Assembly: GCA_019916065.1 (NCBI GenBank)
Contig: CM034241.1
Coordinates: forward strand, 10,763,223 to 10,827,222
DNA length: 64,000 nt
Source: Vitellaria paradoxa
Taxonomy: Eukaryota > Streptophyta > Magnoliopsida > Ericales > Sapotaceae
Reading direction: 5' to 3'
This document shows positions 34,171 to 46,594 of the stretch, one piece after another. The position numbers and the translations under genes are program-made. The notes beneath the pieces are model-generated. The model was not told the DNA's origin. It searched no databases and saw only the letters and a program-made list of their open reading frames with translations. Position 1 is the stretch's first letter; each line of letters opens with the position of its first letter.

Positions 34171-34183
34171 TAAGGGGGTAGGA
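34171..34183 (+). other. Polypurine tract of element B
   Basis: TAAGGGGGTAGGA immediately precedes the 3' LTR and is itself preceded by GAGGACGAAATTTGTG, as in related elements. Confidence 0.85.
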
Positions 34184-36114
34184 TGTAAAACCTAGATTTT
34201 TTTATTTAATTTAATTTGAAAATTTTTACTTGATAAATTTGGTTTACTATTTAAATTTAATGATTTGAAATTTTTGAATTTTTATTTAAAAAGATTAATT
34301 TTTGGTCATATTTGAAAAGACTTTTAATTTTAGAGAGAAGTGTGTACTTTTCCTAAACCTATGGCCTAAACCTATGGGGAGTAGGTAAATAATTAAATTA
34401 GTTAAGTTAAAATTCTACTATTATATATATATATATATATTATTGTATTTTATTATAAATAAAGCCCTAAAATTTTTGGGCGGCTTCACTGAAATTCTTC
34501 ATCTTGTTGACCGGTGGTTGATTTTTCCTTCCGTCACCAAAACTTTTTTTCTACGGTTGCCGAATTTAATAGAGGTAAGGGGCGGTTCCTTTACTGGTTA
34601 TGTGTTTATATATATATATAAATCAATATATATATTTTTTCTTAGTTAATCTGGTCTTGCACGGTCAAATAAAGTAAATTTATTAATGCTGTACGTGAAT
34701 CATGGAAGGGGAGGTTTACACGTCTTATTTCTTCAATGCATTCATGATGGTAGTTTGTGTACATAAAAGAAATAATAGATTACTCTCTTGTTGCCTCACT
34801 AAAAGACAAAATCTTAATATACATACATAAATATATAATTGATGTGCATTGTGCCGGGAATTCACTTGATTTGTTAGAACGTGAGATTTTTTTTTTATTT
34901 GGTGCAGTGAACATGTGATTGAAAGAGTGATTATATATAGATATATATCATAAAAATTAATTCATATGAAAAGGTGAAAGATAGTTATATATATGTTATA
35001 ATAACTAATTCACAAAAATAAAATAAAATAAAATAAAAATATGTGAGTAATGATTGCTTGCTGTGTGTATATATATATATATTTTTTCCTTTTCTTGTTA
35101 AGTTCTTTTAACATAAAGTAGGAGGTGTGCTATATTTGTTGGGATTTTGTTACATTAATTTGTTGGGAAGTAGGGAAAAATTTATTTAATGTGGAATTAA
35201 AAGGGAAATTTAATAATATATTTTATTTGGATTGAGGGATACTGAAAATATCGGGTATACGTACTCAAGGGTTGAGAGTCCCGAAACCCGCACGGGGTGG
35301 TAATTGAGTCGAGTAGGCTCGTAACCTACGAACGATGCAGATGCCTAAGGGTGGCATATTATATTCTTAAGGCTTCAGCCTAGGAAGCAGACACCGAAGG
35401 ATGGTGTATATTGGTTAGTTCCTGTTTCTACAGGACAACCAAGCAGACATCAATGAATGATGTATATTAGTTGGGTCTTGTTTCTACGAGACAACCAAGC
35501 AGCAATACCTTGAAATTAAATTTTTTTTCTTTGATGTGTTGTGTGGTGCTGAAACATAAATAAATTATAACGAAGATAAATTGATAAAATTTAATATTTC
35601 TTATTTGAAATTGCTACTTGTGCATAATTGTTTCACTTAGTAACATACTAGGGCATACTGTATTTATATTATTATTAGGGTTCCGAGCACACGTGGTACT
35701 ACTGCTAAACCCCTTACAGCTTGTGATGCAAGTAATGAATTTGAGTCACGTGCTGGACCTTCCGAGCATAGGAATTAAAGTTTTATTTATTATTTTTATC
35801 TAATTGTTTTAGACTCTAGGAAATTAGTTTTAGTGGATTTTGACAAACTTCTATTTGTGAGGTGAAGATAAATTATTGATTTATTTTTTTTTTTTTTTTG
35901 TGGAGATTGGTTGGGTTTAGTTTTGAAGCTTAGTTGCCTAGTAAATTTTAACTTTGGCATTTATTTAAATTTAAAGTTTAGTTTTTTTTATTGTTATATT
36001 CCTTGCTCCATAATGTGTGTGTGTTGCTCTGATGTAGAATAGGAAAAATTATTAAATGGTGTATTGTGTGTTCTTCTGTTCACATATTCGGGTTATGAAA
36101 CTCGGAGTATGACA
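34184..36114 (+). repeat. 3' LTR of element B
   Basis: It starts TGTAAAACCTAGATTT and ends GAGTATGACA. It matches 27231-29145 along its length with scattered substitutions, small indels and different TA-repeat lengths. Confidence 0.94.
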
Positions 36115-36470
36115 AATAGACTAAGAGATCAATGAAGAGTGGCTTTTTTAAAAGTATGCAGAGAAGATTAAAGATCTTTTTATTTTGATAACTTTTAAAT
36201 AGATAAAAAAAATTTAAATATGAGAGTCCACATAAAAAAATGTAATTTTTTTTTAAAAATGTAATTTTTTTTGCAAAAATTAAAAGTCACTTGTACCCAA
36301 TTAGTTTGAAGATAGATAAATTCATTATATCTTTTTTTTATTTTTAGTTATTAGTCTTTTTTATTATTTTTATTTTTAAAATAACATTCAATTTATATTT
36401 ATTAAAAAATTATAATTTAAAAATAATTTTAAATGTTAACAAAATTTGGATCCATAAGAGAGACTTGAAG
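36115..36470. other. Short AT-rich flank of element B
   Basis: It begins with the right AATAG duplication. It contains the GAGAGTCCA-bearing stretch (36194-36233) shared with 27123-27157, then poly-T runs. No gene is seen. Confidence 0.5.
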
Positions 36471-36486
36471 GAAGAAGCCCCAAAAA

Positions 36487-36735
36487 GCCCCCACGGGCGT
36501 AGCACGGTTGGTACTCGGGCAACAGATTGCACCCAAGGATGCAGGTTCGAGTCCTGGCAGCCGCAGTGTGGAAGTTTCACCCTCTTGTGGGGGTGGCTCC
36601 TTGTGGGCACCAGGCACTGATCCTCCTGTCTAGGGGGCCGCCGTGTACCGCGATTTACCTCATCCATCATTCCCTTGGGGCTGGGGGTTGGGGGCCCTGG
36701 GGGCGAAGGTATTGCCTTTTGCACCCAAGAAGCCC
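36487..36735 (+). mobile_element. tRNA-derived SINE (Au-like) with flanking duplication
   Basis: GGGCGTAGCACGGTTGGTAC (from 36495) is box A-like and GGTTCGAGTCC (36544) is a strong box B. The body GGCAGCCGCAGTGTGG and the later GGGGGCCGCCGTGTACC match my memory of angiosperm Au-type SINEs. The element is flanked by GAAGAAGCCCCAAAAA at 36471-36486 and AAGAAGCCCAAAAA near 36727-36740. This is a long, near-identical duplication typical of LINE-driven insertion. It is about 245 bp and GC-rich against its surroundings. Confidence 0.8.
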
Positions 36736-36745
36736 AAAAAAAAAA

Positions 36746-37374
36746 AAATTGAATCAATGGGAACCGTTAGATTTTCTTTTGAGAAATCTAATGGCCAAGG
36801 TGTCACTTGGCAATGGTCAATGCACTGCCCATACCCCCATCCAATAAACCGAGTGATGGGCGAATGGGGATAAATTGATCATGTGAGGTAGGAAGGGTAA
36901 CAACAGGGGCTGGTGAGGTTTGTTGGATGTGGAAATGCAGGAATAAAAGATGAGTGATGGGTGAACGGGATTTACTAATACAGCACAGCAACATCCACCT
37001 CGTCAAAATCCCGTACAATCTATCGTTCAAGTGAAAATCGTTGATTTTTAAACAAAAGATAACATTTCATAGTTATGGTAATTTTGAATCAAATGCACTG
37101 TTAATTACTCGTAGTTTTCAGTTCAAAATTGAAGAGCGGTAATTTGTCCGGATGAAAAAAAAAAAACAAAAAAAAAAAGTGGTGGAAGTAGAATAAATCT
37201 TACTAATATAGGTTGAGTGGCTGGAATAATGATAGCTTTGGGGTTAAGGGTGGGGGGTAGTTGAAATTTTAATGAAACCAGAAGGGGATAATACTATCCA
37301 CAGGGGAGAGAGCTTCCGGACGACAGCCAGAGTTAGGAAACAAATTAACTAAAAGTAAGAAAAGTTTCTCTCTC
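36746..37374. other. Single-copy-looking intergenic sequence
   Basis: Mixed-composition DNA with two GAGTGATGGGTGAA(C/T)GGG-like words (36852 and 36951). No gene motif is recognised, and short open frames on both strands carry no known signature. Confidence 0.4.
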
Positions 37375-37562
37375 TAATTGTCTGTGCATATACTTCTTTA
37401 GTTAATGTGTTTCAGTCACTTCTTCATTCATTTCTTTTCTTTTTTCTTTTTCTTACAAAATATGGACATAAAAGATTTCCATTTGTATTATACTCGTCGT
37501 TCTTTTCAGAGCTAGCATGTATGAAATTAGATCAACAAATTTAGTTTCAAGTATTCCCATCT
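37375..37562 (+). repeat. Duplicated copy of the OSC upstream region (distal copy)
   Basis: It shares CAGTCACTTCTTCATTCATT, ACAAAATATGGACATAAA, GATTTCCATTTG and AACAAATTTAGTTTCAAG with 40840-41005, in the same order and spacing. It therefore looks like the upstream or 5' untranslated region of a second OSC copy whose coding part is not visible here. Confidence 0.85.
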
Positions 37563-37740
37563 AATCAAATTGCTTAATTATATGTTTTCCTTAAATGAGA
37601 TGATTTTAATCTCCTATCACGAATTATTCATTTTATTTTTAAACCCTCTGTTTAATTTAAGCTAATCCTAAATTCTGAATTTACCTCTATTAGTGTATTT
37701 TTTTTAACAAATTTTTAATAAATTTAATCAAATCAAGTAC

Positions 37741-40629
37741 TGTCACGGCCCGAAATCCACAACCGGGCACGTGGGAACAAAACCCAAAAATAAATATCAA
37801 ACCATGAAAAATGTACCATATCAGAGCGAAAGCTAATTAAAGTAAATATTATTCAATTTCTTGAATACTCAAAATAACTTTAAGATGCCCTCAAAATGGG
37901 CTACAAAACCATGCCACAAATATTGGCTCAAGTCAAAACTCCATTACATTATAATGTAAATTTTGGAATGCAAAATAAAACAAATCATCCAGCTATCACA
38001 ACCCAAGATGGCTAGCTAACCCACTGGTCCATCACGAGTATCAACCCCTGCATTACCAACTGTAGTAGGTGGTGAGTACTAAATTCCACGTGTGCTCAGA
38101 GAGTGTTTATAAAATACAATTTCTTAATCATGCAATGCTTTAAACACTAATTAATAAGAAAAGAAGTTAAAAATCTTAAGATTTTCAAAATAGCCATATT
38201 TAATCATTACATTCAAATTATAAAGTCACTTAGCCATGATCCCGCAGTCTCATGCTAAAAATAAATCATATTACTTCATTCATATCACCACACACCAATA
38301 TCATACTATGAGTCAGGTACTCTGCAAGTTTAGTCTGTGGCATCAGAACTAAACCCAAAATAAATCTCCAGGCCTAAGCCGTGGGGTACAACTAGTCCCG
38401 CAATCCTAGATGTACTCATCACATCCCCAGATCTCAGTCATGGGGTATAATTGGTCCCGCAGTCTCAAATGTACTCATCACATCCCCAAACCTCAATCAT
38501 GGGGTACATTTGGTCCCGCAGTCCCAAATGTACTCATTTGCCATAGTCGGCAAACTGGTCCCGCAGTCCCGATACTAAATATACACTATAATAAGTCGTA
38601 TATACATTTCGTAGGTTTCTAGCCTACTGGTTATGCTAACCACCCTGCGCAGGTTTTGGGACTTTCAACCATTGGGCTCTTCAACCCACTCTTTCTAGTA
38701 CCCTTAATGACCCCAATAATCCAAAAATCAAATCACAAGTAATTCATTTTATTAACAGCACAACATACACAAAAGTTCTTCCTAATTTGATTTTTGTGTG
38801 TTCTTCCCTTTACTTTATAAGTTTTATGAAGTGTGAATGTGTCTCGGGTCTAAGTTTCATGTTGCCCTTTCATAAAAATATTCTCATACAACATTTATCA
38901 AATAAATATCATACAACCATAATCAGAAATATATATATGCAGCTAGCTAGGTAAATAAAATTTTATATCAAGCATGTCATGACAATGAAGGATTCAAAAC
39001 ATAAAGTTTGATAATTCATTAAAAATAGAAAACGAAATATTTTACACTAATTCAAAAGCCTAAAATACTTATAATTAAGTCTAGTTTCATAAAAACAAGA
39101 TTTAAAATTTATTCATAAAGCCATCTAATACAGATTTTAAAAATACTAAATGGGTATTTCTATTAGAACCATACAGAACAGCTCACATTCACGATTTTTT
39201 ACAAAATTCATTTTTTATCCAAAAACTTTGAAATTTTCACAGAAAGCTCATTAATATATCTAGTTTAACATATAAAAATTTCAGAAATTATATCAACTTT
39301 TATTTATACCTTTTATACCAAATATCTGACGGCTATCAGTACAGCAATGTAAACCAAACAGCCAAGTTTAAATATTTTTATAAAATAAAATATTAGTCAA
39401 AAATTTATACAAAATATACTGCAAAATCTCTAAATGTCTATTTTCATATATAAAATTTTTAGAAATTAATTTAATCTCTAGGTATCATTTTTATATCAAA
39501 AATCAAACTCCTGTCAGCACAGCAATTTAAAACAAACAGTCATCTTTCACGATTTTTGTAAAATCCATTTTAACTCAAAAAAATATGAAATTTTTACTGG
39601 ATGCTATTTTGGATATGTACTCGCATATATAAAATATCAAAAATTAATTCAACTTCTAAGTATGAATTTCATATAAAAACAGTGTGCTGATCCAGGTACA
39701 AAAATCCCAACCAATCAGTCAAGTTTGACTATTTTTAATAAATTCATTTAAATTCCAAAAATCATGAAATTTTTACAGAAAACTCTTTTATATGTCTAAT
39801 TTAACATATAAAATTTTTATAAATTAAATCGATCTCTAAGTATGACTTTTATGGAAAAATAGTGTACCTATTTCAGTGTAAAAGTTTTAGAATTTCACAT
39901 AATCAAGAAATCAATTCATAAATCAAGCTTTTCATATCTTGCACACACATATATATATACATGACATGATAAAAAAAATTATATCAAATAAACACAATCC
40001 CACCTACCTCGAATTATATACGTCGATAAAATATATAAAACCCTAGATAAAATACCAACTCAAGTTGGCCCTACGAGTAGTCTTCGTCGAATTCGCTCCA
40101 AATTTTCTTTACGATCACGTTCGCCTTTTCTTCCAACAGATAAATGGTAGGCACTACTCCCTTTATTTTATTATATATGTATATATTTTTTTCACACAGA
40201 AAGGAAGAAGATATGAAAGAAAATAATGAAAAACAATAAAAACAATGTAATTATGTAGATATAAGTTACAAACTCTCCTCTCTCCTACTAGGTGCATGCA
40301 CTATCATAAAACCTCCATAATTTCCCCTATAACTCACACCACCTACCACCTGCCAACTCTTAACCACCCTCATTAATTATTTTTTTCAACCACCTCTTTC
40401 ATCCAATGGGAAAACACAGCACAATATACATACATACATGTCACTGTTCACACACACAAATACAAATAAACAAAAAATTAATGTAAGCACACTTAATGCA
40501 TATAACAAAAAAAATTAATTAATTAATTAATTAACACAAGATCAATATACATAAAATATAAATGGCGGTTCAAAATATTATAATTTTAAAATATTATAAT
40601 TTAAAAACTAAAAATTTCATGTCTTTACA
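37741..40629 (-). mobile_element. Solo LTR of a gypsy-type element
   Basis: The plus strand runs from TGTCACGGCCCGAAATCC to TTTCATGTCTTTACA and is flanked by perfect AGTAC duplications (37736-37740 and 40630-40634). It has no coding part or second LTR, so internal recombination removed the body. The terminal bases match the TGTAA...GTGACA pattern of the other LTRs here when read on the minus strand. It contains a three-copy repeat at 38368-38544 and separates the two copies of the OSC upstream region. Confidence 0.9.
38368..38544. repeat. Three tandem 59-bp repeats inside the solo LTR
   Basis: The consensus unit is CC(A)..CTCA.TCATGGGGTA followed by TGGTCCCGCAGTC and AAATGTACTCATCACATCC. A fourth partial TGGTCCCGCAGTCCC lies near 38548. 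Confidence 0.85.
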
Positions 40630-40752
40630 AGTACTCTTTTATACTGACATCCCTAATTGAGTTGAATTTTGCCAACCACCCAAACATTGAATCAGTACTT
40701 GTGTTGAAATTTTTCAACCACCCAAACACTGACCCCTGAATAAAGCACTCAA

Positions 40753-40760
40753 TATAAAGC
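40753..40760 (+). promoter_or_regulatory. Possible TATA box of the OSC gene
   Basis: TATAAAGC lies about 340 bases before the ATG, in a short low-repeat stretch after the solo LTR. It is only a sequence match; no transcript start is known. Confidence 0.3.
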
Positions 40761-40839
40761 GAAGGCTTCTTCTCAAATGTTCCAAGACCGAAGTCTCACT
40801 CTCTCTTATTCATTGTTTACAGCTTTTGAAGGTATCTGT

Positions 40840-41015
40840 CTATTTATGCAAATACGTCTTTAGTTATTGTGAATCAGTCACTTCTTCATTCATTTTTTTC
40901 TTTTTACAAAATATGGACATAAAGGATTTCCATTTGCATTATGCTCGTCGTTCTTGTCAAAGGTAGCATGTACGGAATCAGAACAACAAATTTAGTTTCA
41001 AGCACTCCTCCCCCC
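40840..41015 (+). repeat. OSC upstream region, proximal copy of the duplication
   Basis: This is the counterpart of 37375-37562 and lies directly before the OSC start codon, so it is probably 5' untranslated or promoter sequence. The copies differ at scattered bases. Confidence 0.85.
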
Positions 41016-41016
41016 G

Positions 41017-41038
41017 TCTCTCTCTCTCTCTCTCTCTA
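41017..41038. repeat. (TC)n microsatellite upstream of the OSC ATG
   Basis: About eleven TC units 57 bases before the start codon. CT runs are common in plant 5' untranslated regions. Confidence 0.85.
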
Positions 41039-41094
41039 ACATTTTCCTCCTTTTTTTATTGAAAAAATATATGACAATTGGTTTGTAGTGGAGA

Positions 41095-41292
41095 ATGTGG
41101 AAGCTAAGGATCGCCGACGGGCATGGACCATGGCTCAGCACCACCAACAATCATGTGGGACGACAACACTGGGAATTTGATCCTGAGGCTGGAACTCCTG
41201 AGGAGAGAGATGAAGTTGAACGAGTTCGTGAGGAATTCAAGAAGAATCGTTTCCAAGTGAAACAAAGTGCTGACCTCTTAATGCGTATGCAA
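41095..41292 (+). CDS. OSC exon 1 (66 codons)
   Basis: Starts MWKLRIADGHGPWLSTTNNH, the near-universal plant OSC N-terminus, continues GRQHWEFDPEAGTPEE and ends SADLLMRMQ. The ATG at 41095 is the only sensible start. A GTAATA donor follows at 41293 in phase 0. It contains no frame damage. Similar first exons occur in cycloartenol, beta-amyrin and lupeol synthases, so this exon alone does not fix the product. Confidence 0.92.
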
Positions 41293-41757
41293 GTAATAAA
41301 TCTATCTTCATTTCATTAGACATATATTTCCATACATGCATACATACATACGTACGTACGTATATATATATATATCGTGGGTTAGTCGTCCGACCGACCA
41401 TTTTTCATATATTGCAATTCAGTTTTATTTCACCTCTTTTTCTCAATTACTATTAAAAAATATATGTAACGAAAGATATCACGCACATATCCATAAAACT
41501 GACAAGTGATATTTTTTATCAATAAATTCAATAAAATAAAATTTAATTAAAATATAAAAAATTAATTCCCACGGTTTAAAATACAAGGACTAAAATGCAA
41601 TTTAGATCCATTTATTTTAATGCTAAATATTTATTGAAATGCACTATTATTTAAATTTTTTAAGAACATTTTTAAAAAGTATAAATAAAAGTGTTTTTCA
41701 AATAATATTTTACTAAAGTTAATTTAAACTAGTTTAATATATACATATATATTATAT

Positions 41758-41902
41758 AGGATGTGTTTAGAATGATAAAAAATGAAATAAAATGAGATAA
41801 GTTATGAATTCGTAATTTTTATAGTGAAATAAAAAATAAATTACTTTTAAATTTTTAAAAATTTTTAAAATTTAATAAAATCAATTCCCTAAACGCACCC
41901 GC
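41758..41902. mobile_element. Small MITE-like element in OSC intron 1
   Basis: The ends GGATGTGTTTAGAATGATAA and, inverted, GGGTGCGTTTAGGGAATTGA pair imperfectly around an AT-rich core of about 100 bases. Confidence 0.5.
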
Positions 41903-43488
41903 AATTGCACGAGCCAAAGTTGTCCTAGAAGTTTTAACTTATCTTCAAGGAAAGGGTAACAGCAGTGGTATCAATAGTAAAGACAAGGAAAATGGTCATT
42001 TTGCATCTAGTTGAATTTCTCCTTAATTTGAACACCCGGCCAGTATATATATATATAGATAATTCATTAGTTGGAGTAGTTGTGGTAAATTAATTTTAAT
42101 CACTTCTTTTCTAGTCAGGTAAAAGGAAAGATAAATTGGTAGTGGAATATTGGAAATTTTTATATATCACTAGAAGGGGCATACATTGTGCGTGTGTTTT
42201 TAATTAATTTTTATTTTTTAAAACTATAATTTTTTTATCTCAAATAATGAATATAATAATTATTAGTCAAAGATATTTAAGTAAATAATAAGTAATTAAA
42301 AATATTTAAATAAAATAAAAAATATTATAAAAGTAGTAAGCGGTTAAAAGGCATTTAAAGAAAAGAAAAAAAAAGAAAAAAATACTTAAATAACTTACAA
42401 AAATTAAAAAAATTACTTATACATTATTTTTAAATGGAGAGTAATTATTTGTAGTTAAGGGTTATTAATAAAAAAAAATAAAGAATTCATCAAAAATTGA
42501 TTTTACGAAAATTTGGGCTTCATCGACACCCTTGTTTCTTTTGTAATAGTATAAATATAGATAATAAATACTTTCATCCCGTCACAAAAGTTCTACTTTT
42601 TTTAATTGGTGACCTGAAATACAATCATACCCTGAGTATGTTCCCTACTTTCGTTCTTATGATCATAGTTTTTTTTTTTTTTAATAAGTGTTATTTGATT
42701 TATATTATATATGTAACGTGGCACACGAAGTTTGTGCCTTCTTATTATAATATATATACATATATATTAAATAAAAATAAGAATGAAAAATCATATTGAA
42801 TTTTTTTAAATTATTACAATCTAATGAAATTTATATTGAAATGTACTTTTAAAATTATTAATTTCATACTTCTGAAGATCGGATATTTAATTTCTCTATA
42901 TATGATACTTTCATATATATATATATATATATATTATATTTTCACATTAGAAATATTAACAAATAATGTACGTAGGACTATAAACTAATAATGATTGTGT
43001 CTTGCGAATCCATGTAATTTCACCATGTAATCCATATAAGCTGATAGATGTATACATGTAATTACATAATTGTTAATTAATGTAATTTTACCATTATAAT
43101 ACATCACATATATAAATACATATATATATATATATATTTGATGGAAACACATATATACGTATTATATTATGTAATCTGTTGGAATGGCCATTGGTAGGAT
43201 ATGGATAAAATTTTTTTCACTCTTACTATATCTATTTATATCTCTATTCATATGATACCATACAAAAAATAATATGTATATTTTACCTATACCTATTAAC
43301 ATATTTTTTTATTAGCATTGTTATTGAACTTTTGTTGACAAACTAGTGATGTTGGTACTGCAGTAGAATTTTATTATCATTATTATTATTTTGAACATGT
43401 ATATATAATAAATTATATATTTATTACAATAAATATTTAAAAATTTAACAAATAAATGGACCAATTGAAATTTTTTACTCATACTCTT
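41903..43488. other. Intron sequence, AT-rich, nothing recognised
   Basis: TA microsatellites near 42919 and 43118 and many A/T runs. The apparent open frame at 42497-42799 is AT-driven and has no known motif. Confidence 0.5.
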
Positions 43489-43805
43489 GGGTCGTTTGGA
43501 AGTCCAATTTTTAATAATTTTTTATATTTTTTGTCAAAAGTTATTACTTAAAATCTTTTGTATATTTGGTAAAATAAACAGTAATATTTAATAATTTTTT
43601 GTAACTTTTGAATGTTAAGTACAAATTTTTGTAATTTTTGTTAATTTTTTTGTATATTTGATAAAAATTTTGATAACTTTTGAATTAGGTAACATTCTAA
43701 TACTAAGTAAAGATGAGATAAATTTTGATATTTTGTTAAATATTGAAAATTTTAAAAATTGATAGATTGATACTTAAAAATTACTTCTCTGAACGGTATC
43801 TCTGT
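43489..43805. mobile_element. MITE-like element in OSC intron 1
   Basis: The left end GTCGTTTGGAAGTCCAATTT and the inverted right end ACCGTTCAGAGAAGTAATTT pair over about 25 imperfect bases, continuing into A/T-rich inner arms. Confidence 0.5.
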
Positions 43806-44492
43806 CCATGCGCATCGTAACCCATTAAAACCCATTAATTTTGCAGATAAAGTATACTTCAGTTATAGGCGACCGAATTTATGTGTACTAGATTAATATC
43901 AATAAAATTGTCATTCCTATCTTCGCCTGAATTGATTTGGGCTCACCTGCTAATGCTCATCGGCCACAAAAAACTTGTGATCCATCCCTCTCGAAAAAAG
44001 CGAAACATTGTCATTTCACATTCATTTAAATGCCACCCTTTTCATAGCACGTACTATACACCCATAAACCACCACGTATGTATATATCTATGTTATATAT
44101 ATAGTTTTCGAAACTGTTCTCTTCAAGGAAAATCCACGGCACTACGGTGGCTTTAGTTGTCAACCAAACCTACGTTGGGAAAATGCCAAAAACACTCTTG
44201 TCATCTGATTGAAAAAGCTAATTTTAATTGATATAAAGTCAAATAAACATTTTTGAAAAATTGGTAAAATTGAGTCAAATATAAATAGCTTGTATTTAAG
44301 TAAATAATTATAATAAAGAAACATTTAAAGAAAACAAACAAAACAATAAAAGTAATAATTAAGTTAATGGGAACTTAATGGGAACAAAATCAAATAAAAT
44401 AAAATAAAATAAAATAAAATGATAAACTTGCTTAAATAATTTATAAAATTTTAAAAATTACTTATATGCCTCTTTCAAGTTCTGCATGGTTG
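43806..44492. other. Intron sequence with a moderately low-repeat patch
   Basis: A less AT-rich stretch (43880-44165) encodes short frames without recognised motifs. An (AAAAT)n run lies near 44388-44419. I see no exon. Confidence 0.4.
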
Positions 44493-45463
44493 TCACACCC
44501 CAAGTTCAAACAAGAAGTATTATTATATGCAAATTCCACCAAAGCCAATTACTCATCTAAATTACTTTTCACCATAATACACATGATCTCAATATATTTT
44601 CTAATGTCTAAACAGTCCTCTCAACCTATCACACCAAAATTTTCATAAAATCTCTATTTCATCTCATGTTCGCACTTTAACAATCTTTTCAAAACGTAAA
44701 TTATTACACCTTAAAATTATATAAATTTATCATTAAAAAAATATAATTCATTATCTTCAACTTCTCAAAGGACTCAATCAACTTCTGCCATGCACTTTTA
44801 TTCTAAATAGTCATGATATTTCTTAATACGACCACCAAAATCATTTTATATATTTTAAACTTATGTCTATACATGCTTAATTCTTAAAGTTTAGGATTCG
44901 GGAAAATATAATTACCAAAAATATATTTTGGACAGAGCTCATACTCTGCAAATGTACTATACAATTCTTTTATACATCTCGCTAAGGCTAATAATAGCTT
45001 AAACTCAAATTAAAATCTTATATGTCTAAAACACTTAACTTTCTTGTAATTAACAAACACAAGTATGCTTCTGAAATTATGAACTAAACTAGTTACAAAA
45101 CAAATCATATCTATCTCCTACAATTCTCTTATTAATAAGGATCCACCAATAAATATATTTCTTTAATTGAAAAAATCTTTGTACCTCAAATATTTGCTTC
45201 AATTCATAAATACACAAACTTTAATCGTCATAGTTACTTATCTACCAATATTGATTCTTACAATCCAAATTCCACAACACAATCCCACTATTAAAATCAA
45301 ATTTTTATGATAAAAAAGTTCTCCCAAATTCAAATAGACAAGAAACAACTCCATTAGAAATATATTATATTTTTCTAGAACCTCAAAATTGAAGTTAAAT
45401 AAATTAAACTATAATCACCTCAAAATTAACTATATTATTTCCTTTTATACCTATCATATCAAC

Positions 45464-46546
45464 TGCCACGCCTCAAATTTCATAACTCGAGCATGTGAAT
45501 AAAAGATAAATAATACACATTTTAACAATTTCTCCTGTCATTCGTCACAGTCATACACACACTCTATGAAGTAATAAAAATAAAAATAAATAAAACTAAA
45601 CTTTAAATTTAAATAAATGCCTTAGTCAAAGCCAATCAGGTAATAAGCTCTAAAATTAAACTCAAACAATCTCCACAAAAATAAATAAATTAACAATTTA
45701 TCTTCACCTCACAAATAGAAGTTTGTTACCATTCACTAAAAAAAATTTTTTTCTAAAGTCTTACATAACTATATAACAATAATAAAACTTCTAATTTTTA
45801 TTCTCAGTAAGCCCAGCACGTGACTCAATCTCATTACCTACATCACAAACTGTAAGAGGATGAGCACTAACACCACGTGTGCTCGGAACTCTAATAATAA
45901 TATAAATGCAGTAATGTCCTAACATACTACTAAGTGAAACAGTTATGCACAATAAGCAATCTCAAACAACAAATTAAATCAATTTGTCAATTTATCTTTA
46001 TTACAATTAATTGTGTTTTAGCACGATATCACACATCAAAGAAAACAATTCGATTTTGAGGTACTGCTGCTCGGTTGTCCCATAGAAATAGGACCTAACT
46101 AATATACATCATCTTTCAATGTCTGCTTGGTTGTCTCGTAGAAACAAGACCCAACCAATATACACCATCCTTCGGTGTTTACTTCCTAGACCGAAATCTT
46201 AGGAATATAATATGCCACCCTTAGGCATCTGCTTATTTGTAGGTTACTAGCTTACTGAAATCGATAACCAACCTTGCGCGGGTTTTGTGACTTTCAACCC
46301 TTGGGTTTGTATATCTGATATTTTCAGAACCCCTTAACCCAAATAAAATATAACATTATATTTCATTTTAAATCCAAATTAATTTCTTCCTTTATTTGAA
46401 TTTTACAAACAAACAAAAAAAAAAAACATATATATATATAAATAATATACCTACACAAGCTCATAGTCTGTCAAGTCACATATACAAATCAAACAATTCA
46501 GCACATTCCAAAAATTTTTAAAAATGGTCCACGCTTCAATTACACA

Positions 46547-46594
<48 letters not shown>

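Larger units (their letters stand above)
27231..36114 (+). mobile_element. Full-length chromovirus-type Ty3/gypsy retrotransposon (element B), degraded
   Basis: LTRs at 27231-29145 and 34184-36114 flank an internal region with a tRNA-iMet-type primer site (29149-29160), then gag, protease, reverse transcriptase, RNase H, integrase and a chromodomain-like tail, then a polypurine tract (34171-34183). A perfect 5-bp duplication AATAG lies at 27226-27230 and 36115-36119. Multiple stops and frame shifts interrupt the coding part. The LTRs belong to the same family as the solo LTR at 45464-48020. Confidence 0.95.

Noticed and set aside
36495..36560. Possible tRNA gene at the SINE head
   Set aside because: Lacks a proper acceptor stem and is followed by a SINE body with A-rich tail and target duplication.
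42497..42799. 100-codon open frame in OSC intron 1
   Set aside because: AT-driven composition, no recognisable domain, no splice or start context; treated as chance.
44493..45463. 3' LTR of the decayed element in intron 1
   Set aside because: It starts with TGTCACACCCC like an LTR, but the following sequence does not match the LTR-like stretch at 48640, so I did not call it an LTR.
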